This document shows positions 18,547 through 26,900 of a DNA stretch of 64,000 nt, one piece after another. The notes beneath the pieces were generated by a model. That model searched no databases. It was not told the origin of the DNA and saw nothing but the letters and a program-made list of their open reading frames with translations. Source of the stretch: CADCVT01 sp035940955 (lineage in GTDB: Bacteria > Actinomycetota > Thermoleophilia > Solirubrobacterales > Solirubrobacteraceae); the NCBI GenBank assembly GCA_035940955.1, contig DASZEJ010000008.1, forward strand, positions 1 through 64,000, read 5' to 3'. How positions within the stretch are numbered: the stretch's first letter is position 1; each line of letters begins with the position of its first letter. The position numbers were made by a program, and so were the translations under genes.

Positions 18547-20123
18547 CCGAGCGCGACCGCGCGCCCGTCCTGGAAGTCGTCCAGGGCGAGGATGCGGTCG
18601 ACGACGGCCTGCGGCACCGGGCGGTCGGTGGTGACGACCATGACCGCGGTGCCGTCGCCCTCGGCGTCCTCGGGCGCGTAGCCGACGGCGGCCGAGGCGA
18701 TGTTGATGCCGGCCTCGCCGAACATCGTGCCGACGCGGCCGATCATCCCCGGCACGTCGCGGTAGCGGAACAGCGCGAGGTGGTCCTCGAGCTGGAGGTT
18801 GAAGCGCCGGCCCCACGCCTCGAGCAGGTGCGGGCGGGCGCGGTGGCCGAGCACCGTGCCGGCGACGCGCTCGCCGCCGACCGTCACGCGGACGAGGTCG
18901 GTGAAGTCGCGCGCGTGCGGGTTCGTCGTCTGCGTCAGGTCGATGCCGCGCTCGTCGGCCAGCACCGGCGCGTTGACCTCGTTGACCTGCTCCTCGGTGT
19001 GCCCCGACAGCACTCCCAGCAGCACCGCGGTGCCGAGCGGGCGCACGTCGCGCTCGGCGATCCGGCCGAGCGCCTGCACCTCGACGTCGCCGACGGTGCC
19101 GGCGAGCGCCATCGCCAGCCGGCCGAGCCGCCGCGCCAGCGGGAGGAACGGGCCGAGCACCTCGATGTCCTCCGGCCGCAGCGCCGGCGCGTTGACCGCG
19201 GTCGTGACGACGCCGCTGTCGAGCGCCGCGACGATCTGCTCGGCCGCCTGGTAGCCGGCGCGGTCGGTCGCCTCGGCGGTCGAGGCGCCGAGGTGCGGCG
19301 TGACGACGACCCTGGGGTGGCCGAACAGCGGGTGGTCGGTGACCGGCTCGGAGCGGAAGACGTCGAGCGCCGCGCCGCCGACCTTGCCGGACTCGAGCGC
19401 CGCGGCGAGGTCCTCGTCGACGACCAGCGGGCCGCGCGCGACGTTGATGACCCGCACGCCGTCCCTGCACTTCGCCAGCGCCTCGGCGTTGAGCCAGCCC
19501 TCGGTGTCGGGCGTCTTGGGCAGGTGGAGGGTGAGGAAGTCGGCCTGCGCGTAGACCTCGTCGCTCGTGGCGGCGCGCTCGACCCCCAGCTCGCGGTAGC
19601 GCTCGGCGCTGACGAACGGGTCGTAGGCGACGACCCGCATCCCGAACGCGCGGGCACGCTCGGCGACGAGCTGCCCGATCCGGCCGAACCCGAGGACGCC
19701 GAGCGTCTTGTCCATCAGCTCGACGCCCGAGAACCGCGACCGCGCCCACTCGCCCCCGACGAGGGCCATGTGCGCCTGCGGGATGTTGCGGGCCAGCGCG
19801 AGCAGCATCGCCACCGTGTGCTCGGCCGCGGTGACGACGTTCGACTGCGGCGCGTTGACGACGACGATCCCGCGCTTGGTGGCCGCCGGCACGTCGACGT
19901 TGTCGACCCCGACGCCGGCGCGGCCGATGACCCGCAGCCGCGTGCCGGCCTCGATCAGCTCGGCGGTCATCTTCGTCGCGCTGCGGATCAGGATGCCGTC
20001 GTAGTCGGCGATCCGCGCGGCGAGGTCGAAGCCGTCCTGGTCGAACGCGGTGTCGACGTCGAAGTGCTCGCGCAGCAGGTCGATGCCGCTCGCGCCGATC
20101 TTCTCGGCGACGAGGACCCTCAC
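18543..20123 (-). CDS. serA: D-3-phosphoglycerate dehydrogenase
   Basis: 526 residues, the long form with an intervening domain and C-terminal ACT domain. First step of serine synthesis, NAD-dependent oxidation of 3-phosphoglycerate. Seen: RAGVGVDNVD, the Rossmann motif LGFGRIGQLVAERA, PKTPDTEGWLN, INVARGPLVVDEDL and the catalytic His in TPHLGASTAEA; the ACT segment includes ALFRYRDVPGMIGRVGT. GTG start at 20123 sits in a GTGA overlap with the serC stop, fixing the start and showing coupling. Last gene of the ilvC-serC-serA run; its TAG shares CTAG with the convergent ligase gene. Confidence 0.96.
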   Translation of the reverse strand: MRVLVAEKIGASGIDLLREHFDVDTAFDQDGFDLAARIADYDGILIRSATKMTAELIEAGTRLRVIGRAGVGVDNVDVPAATKRGIVVVNAPQSNVVTAAEHTVAMLLALARNIPQAHMALVGGEWARSRFSGVELMDKTLGVLGFGRIGQLVAERARAFGMRVVAYDPFVSAERYRELGVERAATSDEVYAQADFLTLHLPKTPDTEGWLNAEALAKCRDGVRVINVARGPLVVDEDLAAALESGKVGGAALDVFRSEPVTDHPLFGHPRVVVTPHLGASTAEATDRAGYQAAEQIVAALDSGVVTTAVNAPALRPEDIEVLGPFLPLARRLGRLAMALAGTVGDVEVQALGRIAERDVRPLGTAVLLGVLSGHTEEQVNEVNAPVLADERGIDLTQTTNPHARDFTDLVRVTVGGERVAGTVLGHRARPHLLEAWGRRFNLQLEDHLALFRYRDVPGMIGRVGTMFGEAGINIASAAVGYAPEDAEGDGTAVMVVTTDRPVPQAVVDRILALDDFQDGRAVALG

Positions 20124-21241
20124 GCCAGGCGCTCCACGACCCAGTCGACGCACCCGGTCAGCGCGCGGACGTCGTCGGGCTCGACCGCGGGGAACATCGC
20201 GACCCGCAGCTGGTTGCGCCCGAGCTTGCGGTAGGGCTCGACGTCCACGATCCCGTTCGCGCGCAGGGTCGCGGCGACGGCCGCCGCGTCGACCTCGTCG
20301 GAGAAGTCGATCGTCCCGACCACGAGCGACCGCTTCTCGGCGTCGGCGACGAACGGCGACGCGAACTCGCGCTGCTCGGCCCAGCCGTAGAGGTGGTCCG
20401 ACGACGCGCGCGTGCGGCCGACGCAGAAGTCCAGGCCGCCGCCCGCCAGCATCCACTCGACCTGGTCGGCGAGCAGCAGCAGCGTCGCGACCGCCGGGGT
20501 GTTGTACGTCTGGTCCTTGCGCGAGTTGTCGAGCGCGGTGGCGATCGAGAGGAAGTCGGGGATCCACCGGCCGCTCGCCGCGACCTCCTCGACGCGCTCC
20601 AGCGCGGCCGGCGACAGCAGCGCGAGCCACAGCCCGCCGTCGGCGGCGAACGACTTCTGCGGGGCGAAGTAGTAGGCGTCGGCCTGCGTCACGTCGACCG
20701 GCAGGCCGCCGGCGCCGGAGGTGGCGTCGACCAGCACGAGCGCCTCCCCCGCCGGCCGCTCGACCGGCACCATGACCCCGGTCGAGGTCTCGTTGTGGGC
20801 CCAGCACACGGCGTCGACCGACTCGTCGCCCCGCGGGCGCGGCGCGTCGCCCGGCTCGGCCTCGACGACGACCGGGTCGGCGAGGAACGGGGCGGCGGCG
20901 GTGACCTTCGCGAACTTCGAGGAGAACTCGCCGTAGGTCAGGTGCAGCGCGCGCTCGCGGACCATCCCGAACGCCAGTGCGTCCCAGAACGCGGTGGTGC
21001 CCCCGTTCCCCAGGACGACCTCGTAGCCGTCGGGCAGGGCGAACAGCTCGCGCAGCCCCTCGCGCACGCGCCCGACGACCGCCCGCACCGGCTGCTGGCG
21101 GTGCGAGGTGCCCATCACGTCGGTCGCGTGGTCGAGGACGTGGCGGACCTGCTCGGGCCGCACCTTCGACGGGCCGGCGCCGAAGCGGCCGTCGGCCGGC
21201 CGCAGCTCCCGCGGGATCTCGAGTGCGGTCGACGCCTCCAT
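20120..21241 (-). CDS. serC: Phosphoserine aminotransferase
   Basis: 373 residues; PLP-dependent fold type I enzyme making phosphoserine, second step of serine synthesis. RFGAGPSKVRPEQV at the N terminus, GTSHRQQPVRAVVG, VLGNGGTTAFWD and the PLP lysine in YYFAPQKSFAADGG identify the actinobacterial SerC type. ATG overlaps the ilvC stop (TGATG) and the TGA overlaps the serA GTG. Grouping with ilvC is unusual outside this lineage but fits shared amino-acid demand. Confidence 0.95.
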   Translation of the reverse strand: MEASTALEIPRELRPADGRFGAGPSKVRPEQVRHVLDHATDVMGTSHRQQPVRAVVGRVREGLRELFALPDGYEVVLGNGGTTAFWDALAFGMVRERALHLTYGEFSSKFAKVTAAAPFLADPVVVEAEPGDAPRPRGDESVDAVCWAHNETSTGVMVPVERPAGEALVLVDATSGAGGLPVDVTQADAYYFAPQKSFAADGGLWLALLSPAALERVEEVAASGRWIPDFLSIATALDNSRKDQTYNTPAVATLLLLADQVEWMLAGGGLDFCVGRTRASSDHLYGWAEQREFASPFVADAEKRSLVVGTIDFSDEVDAAAVAATLRANGIVDVEPYRKLGRNQLRVAMFPAVEPDDVRALTGCVDWVVERLA

Positions 21242-22230
21242 CAGAACTCCGTCTGGATCCAGTCCATCTTCGCGCGCAGCTCCCTGCCGGTCGTCTCGAC
21301 CAGCGAGCGGGCCTGCTCCTCGCGCATGCGGCGGAAGTTCTCCTGCCCGGCGCGGTTCTCGGCGATCCACTCGCGGGCGAAGTCGCCGGACTGGATCTCG
21401 TCGAGGATGCGCCTCATGTTCTGGCGGGTCTCGTCGGTGATGACCCGCCTGCCGCGGGTGTAGTCGCCGTACTCGGCGGTGTTGGAGATCGAGTACCGCA
21501 TCCCCGCGAGGCCCTTCTCGTACATCAGGTCGACGATGAGCTTCAGCTCGTGCAGGCACTCGAAGTACGCCATCTGCGGGTCGTAGCCGGCGTCGACGAG
21601 CGTCTCGAACCCGGCCTGGACCAGCTCGGTCGCCCCGCCGCACAGCACCGCCTGCTCGCCGAACAGGTCGGTCTCGGTCTCGTCCTTGAACGTCGTCTCG
21701 ATGACGCCGCCGCGGGTGCAGCCGATGCCCTTGGCGTAGGCGAGCGCGAGCGGCTTGGCGCCGCCGGTCGCGTCCTGCTGGACGGCGACGAGGCCGGGGA
21801 CGCCGGAGCCCTCGGTGTACTGGCGGCGGACGAGGTGGCCCGGGCCCTTGGGCGCGACGAGCGCGACGTCGACGCCCTGCGGCGGCTCGACCTCGCCGTA
21901 GTGGACCGAGAAGCCGTGGCCGAAGAGCAGCAGGTTCCCGGCGGCGATCCCGTCGCGGACCTCGGCCTCCCACACCTGGCGGTGCAGCTCGTCGGGGACC
22001 AGCAGCATCACGACGTCGCCCTCGCTCGCCGCGTCGGCGATCGGCGCGACGCGCAGGCCGTGGCCCCTGGCCTCCTCGACCGACTGCGACCCCTCGCGCA
22101 GCCCTACGACGACGTCCACGCCCGAGTCCTTCAGGTTCAGCGCGTGGGCGTGCCCCTGGGAGCCGTAGCCCACGATGGCCACGGTCCTGCCGTCCAGGAG
22201 CGAGAGGTCGGCGTCGTCGTCGTAGTACAT
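21241..22230 (-). CDS. ilvC: Ketol-acid reductoisomerase (class I)
   Basis: 329 residues, the short class I form. Second step of valine/isoleucine synthesis, NADPH- and Mg-dependent. N-terminal VAIVGYGSQGHAHALNLKDSG is the nucleotide-binding loop; VAPKGPGHLVRRQY and the acidic metal site ETETDLFGEQ, then ECLHELKLIVDLMYE are present. ATG at 22230 starts MYYDDDADLSLL, the normal beginning. Eleven bases separate it from the methyltransferase upstream, but a TAGTCT -10 box eight bases before the ATG suggests a separate leaderless transcript. Confidence 0.96.
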   Translation of the reverse strand: MYYDDDADLSLLDGRTVAIVGYGSQGHAHALNLKDSGVDVVVGLREGSQSVEEARGHGLRVAPIADAASEGDVVMLLVPDELHRQVWEAEVRDGIAAGNLLLFGHGFSVHYGEVEPPQGVDVALVAPKGPGHLVRRQYTEGSGVPGLVAVQQDATGGAKPLALAYAKGIGCTRGGVIETTFKDETETDLFGEQAVLCGGATELVQAGFETLVDAGYDPQMAYFECLHELKLIVDLMYEKGLAGMRYSISNTAEYGDYTRGRRVITDETRQNMRRILDEIQSGDFAREWIAENRAGQENFRRMREEQARSLVETTGRELRAKMDWIQTEF

Positions 22231-22238
22231 GGGCAGCG

Positions 22239-22244
22239 AGACTA
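22239..22244 (-). promoter_or_regulatory. -10 box for ilvC
   Basis: Minus-strand TAGTCT, eight bases before the ilvC ATG; its first three bases are the stop codon of the methyltransferase gene. The same TAGTCT-N8-start arrangement precedes the glycosyltransferase gene at 44371. Suggests leaderless ilvC mRNA. Confidence 0.45.
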
Positions 22245-23084
22245 GCCAAGCGCCGACGCGACCCACGTCCGGGCCGGGAGGACGATCGAGCCGTCGGGCT
22301 GCGTGTGCTCGCGCAGGCCGGCGTCGATCGCGTCGCGGACCCGCGCGTGCTCGGCCGGGCTGAGCTCCTCGAGCCGGTCGCGCAGGCGGGTGGACATCGC
22401 GCGCTGGCGCTCGAAGTACTCGTCGGGGCTGCCCACGCGCATCGTGAAGTCGAGCGCCTCGACGCGGACCTCGTCGAACCCGGCGGCGTCGAGCAGCCGC
22501 TCGAGGTGGCCCGGCTCGGCGAACGCGAACGGGCCGGGAACGCCCGGCGCCGGCGGGCCCTCGCCCAGCGCGCGGCCGGCGACGTGGAAGTACGGGTTGG
22601 CGTCGTAGTCGGTCCACGCGGCGAGGGCGACGCGGCCGCCGGGGCGCAGCACGCGGCGCGTCTCGCGCAGCGCGGCGTCGGGGTCGGCGAGCAGCATGTA
22701 GCCCCAGCGGCACACGACGGCGTCGACCGACGCCGCCGGGAGGTCGATCCACTCGGCCTCCATCCGGCGGACCTCGACGTTGCCGGCGCCCAGCTCCTCG
22801 GCCCGGCGGCGGGCGGCCTCGACCATCGCCTCGGCACCGTCGGTGATGAGCACGCTGCCGCCCGGCCGCACGAGCTCGGCGGCGAGCAGCCCGGTGTCCC
22901 CCACGCCCGCCGCCAGCTCGAGGACGCGGTAGCCGGGCTGCGGCTCGACGTGCTCGACGAGCCACACGGCGACCGGCTGGGCGTCGCGCTGGTGCTCGTC
23001 GCGCTTGGCCTCCCAGCCGGCCGCGGCCCGCTCCCAGCGCCGGCGCATGTCGGCGCGGAAGGCCTCGGGGTCCGGGCCGCTCAT
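22242..23084 (-). CDS. Class I SAM-dependent methyltransferase
   Basis: 280 residues. Motif I is VLELAAGVGDTGLLAAELV with a following acidic ITDGAEAMVEAARRRA, and post-motif VRRMEAEWIDLPAASVDAVVCRWGYMLL, then RVLRPGGRVALAAW: a standard Methyltransf_11-type fold. The C terminus (residues about 200-280) may form a substrate lid. The substrate is unknown; although menaquinone genes lie nearby, it is not recognisably MenG/UbiE. The ATG overlaps the stop of the upstream gene by four bases (ATGA), so both are cotranscribed. Confidence 0.82.
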   Translation of the reverse strand: MSGPDPEAFRADMRRRWERAAAGWEAKRDEHQRDAQPVAVWLVEHVEPQPGYRVLELAAGVGDTGLLAAELVRPGGSVLITDGAEAMVEAARRRAEELGAGNVEVRRMEAEWIDLPAASVDAVVCRWGYMLLADPDAALRETRRVLRPGGRVALAAWTDYDANPYFHVAGRALGEGPPAPGVPGPFAFAEPGHLERLLDAAGFDEVRVEALDFTMRVGSPDEYFERQRAMSTRLRDRLEELSPAEHARVRDAIDAGLREHTQPDGSIVLPARTWVASALG

Positions 23085-23656
23085 GCGGCGACGGCGGCCG
23101 CCGCGTCCTCCAGCCGGTCGTCGCCCCAGAACAGCTTGCCGCCGGTCTCGACGGTGGGGACGCCGACGACGCCGCGCTCGCGCGCCGCCTCGGTGCGGTC
23201 GCGCAGCTCCTGCTTGACGGCCGGGTCGGCGACCGCGTCGCGCAGCCCGTCGACGCCCGCCGCGGCGCCCGCGGCGTCCAGCACGGCGGGGTCGTCGAGC
23301 GCGCCGCCGTGGACGAAGACCTGCTCGAAGATCGCCAGCGCCACCTCGCGCTGGCGCCCGTGGCGCTCGCCGACGAGCGCGGCGCGGGCGCCGTTCACGC
23401 TGTACGTCGCGTCCGGCCAGCCCTCCGGCCAGCGGATCGGCGGCAGCCCGCGCTCCGCCGCGCGGCGCTCGCACTCGCGGATCCCGGCCTCGCGGTCGCC
23501 GGGCGTGAGCGACCACGGGACGCGCCCCTGGGCCACGAGCAGCGGGCCGAGGGCGATCGGCATCCACTCGACCGGCTCGGGCACGAGGCCGTCGACCCGG
23601 CTGGCCGCCAGGTACGCGTAGGGGGAGTTCAGGTCGTAGTAGAAGCGAGCGATCAC
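23081..23656 (-). CDS. DsbA-fold protein, 2-hydroxychromene-2-carboxylate isomerase/GST-kappa type
   Basis: 191 residues, GTG start giving VIARFYYDLNSPYAYLAASR. The thioredoxin-like start has SPYAYL rather than a CxxC pair, as in the glutathione-S-transferase-kappa and hydroxychromene carboxylate isomerase branch of the DsbA family. The rest, including EVALAIFEQVFVHGGALDDPAVL and GVVGVPTVETGGKLFWGDDRL, contains the cis-Pro loop VPT. Reaction unknown in this organism, which is not expected to make glutathione. Divergent from a small membrane-protein gene, with only 37 bases between starts. Confidence 0.78.
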   Translation of the reverse strand: MIARFYYDLNSPYAYLAASRVDGLVPEPVEWMPIALGPLLVAQGRVPWSLTPGDREAGIRECERRAAERGLPPIRWPEGWPDATYSVNGARAALVGERHGRQREVALAIFEQVFVHGGALDDPAVLDAAGAAAGVDGLRDAVADPAVKQELRDRTEAARERGVVGVPTVETGGKLFWGDDRLEDAAAAVAA

Positions 23657-23693
23657 AGGCCAACTGTGGCACGCCGGGCGCGTTCGGACTCGC

Positions 23694-23876
23694 ATGACCA
23701 CCCTGACGATCCTCGCTGCCCTGACGGTGTGGGCGGCGGGGGTGACGTTCCTGCTCGCGCTGTGCCGCTCGGCGGCTCGCGGCGACCGCTGGCGCGACGA
23801 CCTGTCACTCGAGCGCGCGGCGCAGCAGTTCCCGGGCCCCGGGGCGCGGAAGGGGCTCCGGGTGCGCGGCGACTGA
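23694..23876 (+). CDS. Small single-pass membrane protein
   Basis: 60 residues. ATG followed by one hydrophobic helix (TILAALTVWAAGVTFLLALC, about residues 4-23) and a charged tail (RSAARGDRWRDDL). No relative recognised. It fills the gap between two oppositely oriented genes, is not overlapped by a better frame, and has a normal GC third-position bias. No ribosome site is evident, so it might be leaderless. Plausible but unproven. Confidence 0.5.
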   Translation: MTTLTILAALTVWAAGVTFLLALCRSAARGDRWRDDLSLERAAQQFPGPGARKGLRVRGD

Positions 23877-23900
23877 GCGCCTTGCGCACCGGCCGGGCGG

Positions 23901-23927
23901 CTCAAGCCGCACCGGTTCCAGGTCGAT
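23901..23927 (+). promoter_or_regulatory. Possible sigma-28 (FliA/SigD)-type promoter of the subtilase gene
   Basis: CTCAAG (23901-23906), 15 bases, then GTCGAT (23922-23927), about 21 bases before the TTG start. This resembles the CTCAAG-N14/15-CCGATA pattern of motility-type sigma factors. One mismatch in the -10 and no flagellar gene nearby make this tentative. Confidence 0.3.
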
Positions 23928-23948
23928 CGTTAGCGCTCAGGGACGCTC

Positions 23949-26900
23949 TTGGGCGCGCGGACGCGGCATCGGCAGCAGGGACGCCGGCGGGGGATCGCCG
24001 CGCTCGCCGCTGCCGTCGCGGCGTCCTCCCTCCTCGCGGCGGCGCCGGCGGGCGGCGCCGTCGAGGACGAGGTCGTCGTGCGGTTCAGGCCCGGCACGAG
24101 CGCGGACCAGCGCGCCTCGGCGCGGGGAGCGGCCGGCGTGCGGCTGCGGCGCGCGCTGCGCCTGCCGCGGGCCCAGCTGCTGCACGCGACCGGCCGCGGC
24201 GGCGTGCCGGCCGCGCTGCGCCGCCTGCGCCGCGACCCCGCGGTGCTGTACGCCGAGCCCAACCGCCGCGTCCGGGCCGTTGGCGCGCCGAACGACCCGC
24301 TCCTGCCCGGGCTCTGGGGCCTCGTCAACACCGGGCAGGCGGTCGGCGGCTTCCCCGGCCTGCCCGGCGCGGACATCGGCGCCCTGGCGGCGTGGCAGGT
24401 CAGCACCGGCAGCCGCGACGTGCTCGTGGCGGTCGCCGACACCGGCGTGGTCCGCGGGCACGAGGACCTCGCCGCGAACATGTGGACGAACCCCGCCGAG
24501 CCGGTGAACGGCGCCGACGACGACGGCAACGGGCTCGTCGACGACGTCCGCGGCTGGGACTTCGTCCACGACGACGGCGACCCCGACGAGGTGTACGTCC
24601 ACGGCACGCACGTCGCGGGCACGATCGGCGCCGTGGGCGACAACGCGATCGGCGTCACCGGCGTCGCGCAGCGCGTCTCGCTCGTCGGCGTCAAGGTGCT
24701 CGGCGACGACGGGAACGGCTCGTCGGCGACGATCGCCGAGGGGCTCGCGTACGCCGCCTCGCTCGGGGCGGACGTCGTCAACATGAGCTTCGGCGGCTTC
24801 GGCCGCTCGCAGCTCGTCGCCGACGCGATCGCCGCCGCGCCCGCGACCCTGTTCGTGGCCGCGTCGGGCAACGACGGCGCGGACGTCGACGCGCGACCGT
24901 TCACCCCGTGCTCCGAGCCGGGCGAGAACCTCGTCTGCGTCGCGGCCACCGACCAGCGCGACCGGCTGACGTACTTCTCGAACCACGGCCGCGCCACCGT
25001 CGACCTGGCCGCCCCGGGGTGGCTGATCACGAGCACGGTGCCCGGCGGGTACGCCACCTCCTACGGCACGTCGATGGCCGCCCCCCACGTCGCGGGCGCC
25101 GCCGCGCTGCTCGCCGCGGCCCACCCCGGCGAGGGGCCGGTCGCGTGGCGGGCGCGGCTGCTCCAGGGGGTCGACCGGGTGCGCGAGCTGCAGGGCGCGA
25201 CGGTGACCGGCGGGCGGCTGGACGTCGGCAGCAGCGTGCGCCGGCCCGCGGACGGGCCGCCGGCGGCGGCCCTCGCGGTCGCGCCCGACCCGCCGGCGGC
25301 CCGGACGCGCATGGTCCTCGACGCCTCGGCCTCGGGCGGCGGCGGCGCCGTCGCCCGCTACCGGTGGGACCTCGACGGCGACGAGCGCTACGAGCTGGCG
25401 ACCGCCGATCTCCGGGTCATGCACGTCGTCGAGCGGACCGGCCCGGCGACGGTCGGCGTGCAGGTCGTCGACGAGCGCGGCGGCACGCGCGCCGTGCGCC
25501 GCGCGCTCGACGTGGCGGCGCCTCCTGCCGGCACGCCGGACGTCGCGATGCGGGTCGACCCCGCGGCGCCCCCGGTGGGCACCCCGGCGACGCTGACCGC
25601 GGTCCGCGCGGCCGGGTCGCCGGAGGTCGTCCGGTACGAGTGGGACCTCGACGGCGACTGGACGTACGAGCGCGACGGCGGCGGCGAGCCGGCGGTCGAG
25701 CACGCCTTCGCGCGGCCCGGGACGGTGACGGTCGGCGTCCGGGCGACGGGGCCGGGCGGGACGGTCGCCGAAGCCCGGGCGCGCGTGCGCGTCGCGCAGT
25801 CACCGCCGGTCGCCCGCCTGAGCATGAACCCGCCCGCGCCGCTGCCGGGCGAGCTCGTGACGTTCGACGCGGGCGAGTCCTCCGACGCCGACGGCCGGGT
25901 CGACGCTTTTCGCTGGGACGTGACCGGCGACGGCGAGGTCGATCTCTCCGGCCCCGACCCGAGGGTCGCCTGGCGCTACGGCGAGCCCGGGCCGCGGACG
26001 GTGACGGTCTGGGCGCAGGACGACGACGGGCAGGCCGCCCGGGCGGGCGTGACGTTCACGGTCGGGGAGGCGGCGGGCCTGGTGCCCGACGGGCCGCCGC
26101 GGATCTTCGAGCGCGAGGGCGAGGCCGACGGCGACGGCGTGATCGAGCCCGGCGAGGGGCTGACGGTCGAGCAGGACGTGCGCAACGCGAGCGGCGAGAC
26201 GATCCGCGGCCTGCGCGGCGCGGTGCGCGCCGGCGGCGACGACGCGGCCGGGGCCGGCGAGGGCGCGTGGCCCGACCTGGCGCCGGGCGCGTCCGCCGCG
26301 CCGTCGGCGCCGGTGGCGGTCGACACGTACGCGAGCGCCGGCTGCGGGCGGCCGATCGAGCTGGAGCTGGTGCTGGCCGGCGACCGCGGCCGGACGGTGA
26401 TCCCGCTGGCGGTGCCCACCGGGCACGCGGGGCCGAAGGTGCCGTACGCAGGCGACGCGCCGTTCCGGGTGCCGCCCCGCTGGTGGGCGGCCGTCGGCCT
26501 CGGGGCGCACGCCGAGGGCGGCGTCAAGGACGTCGACGTCCGCCTCGACGAGCTGCGCCACGCCGGCGACCTCGTCGTGGCGGTTCGCGGGCCGCGGGAC
26601 GGGCACGACCGGCGCGAGGCGGTCGCGCTCGCCGCCTTACGCGGCGACTTCGTCGGGACCGTGTTCGACGACGAGGCGCCGACGCCGGTGGGCGGCGCCG
26701 AGCCGCCGTACGCGGGGCGCTTCCGGCCCGAGCAGCCGCTGTCGCGGTTCGACGGCCGGGAGGCCGGCGACGGCTTCGCGCTCGAGGTCGAGAACCGGTC
26801 GGACACCGAGGCGGCCGGCGTCGAGCGCGCGGGCGTCGACCTCAGCGTCGGCGAGTGCGACGACCGGCGCGCCAACCGGCGGCCCGTCGTGCCCTGGCCG

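Noticed and set aside
22242..23084. Methyltransferase as MenG/UbiE, the last menaquinone step
   Set aside because: It has only the general SAM-binding motifs, is grouped with ilvC rather than men genes, and lacks the segments typical of MenG.
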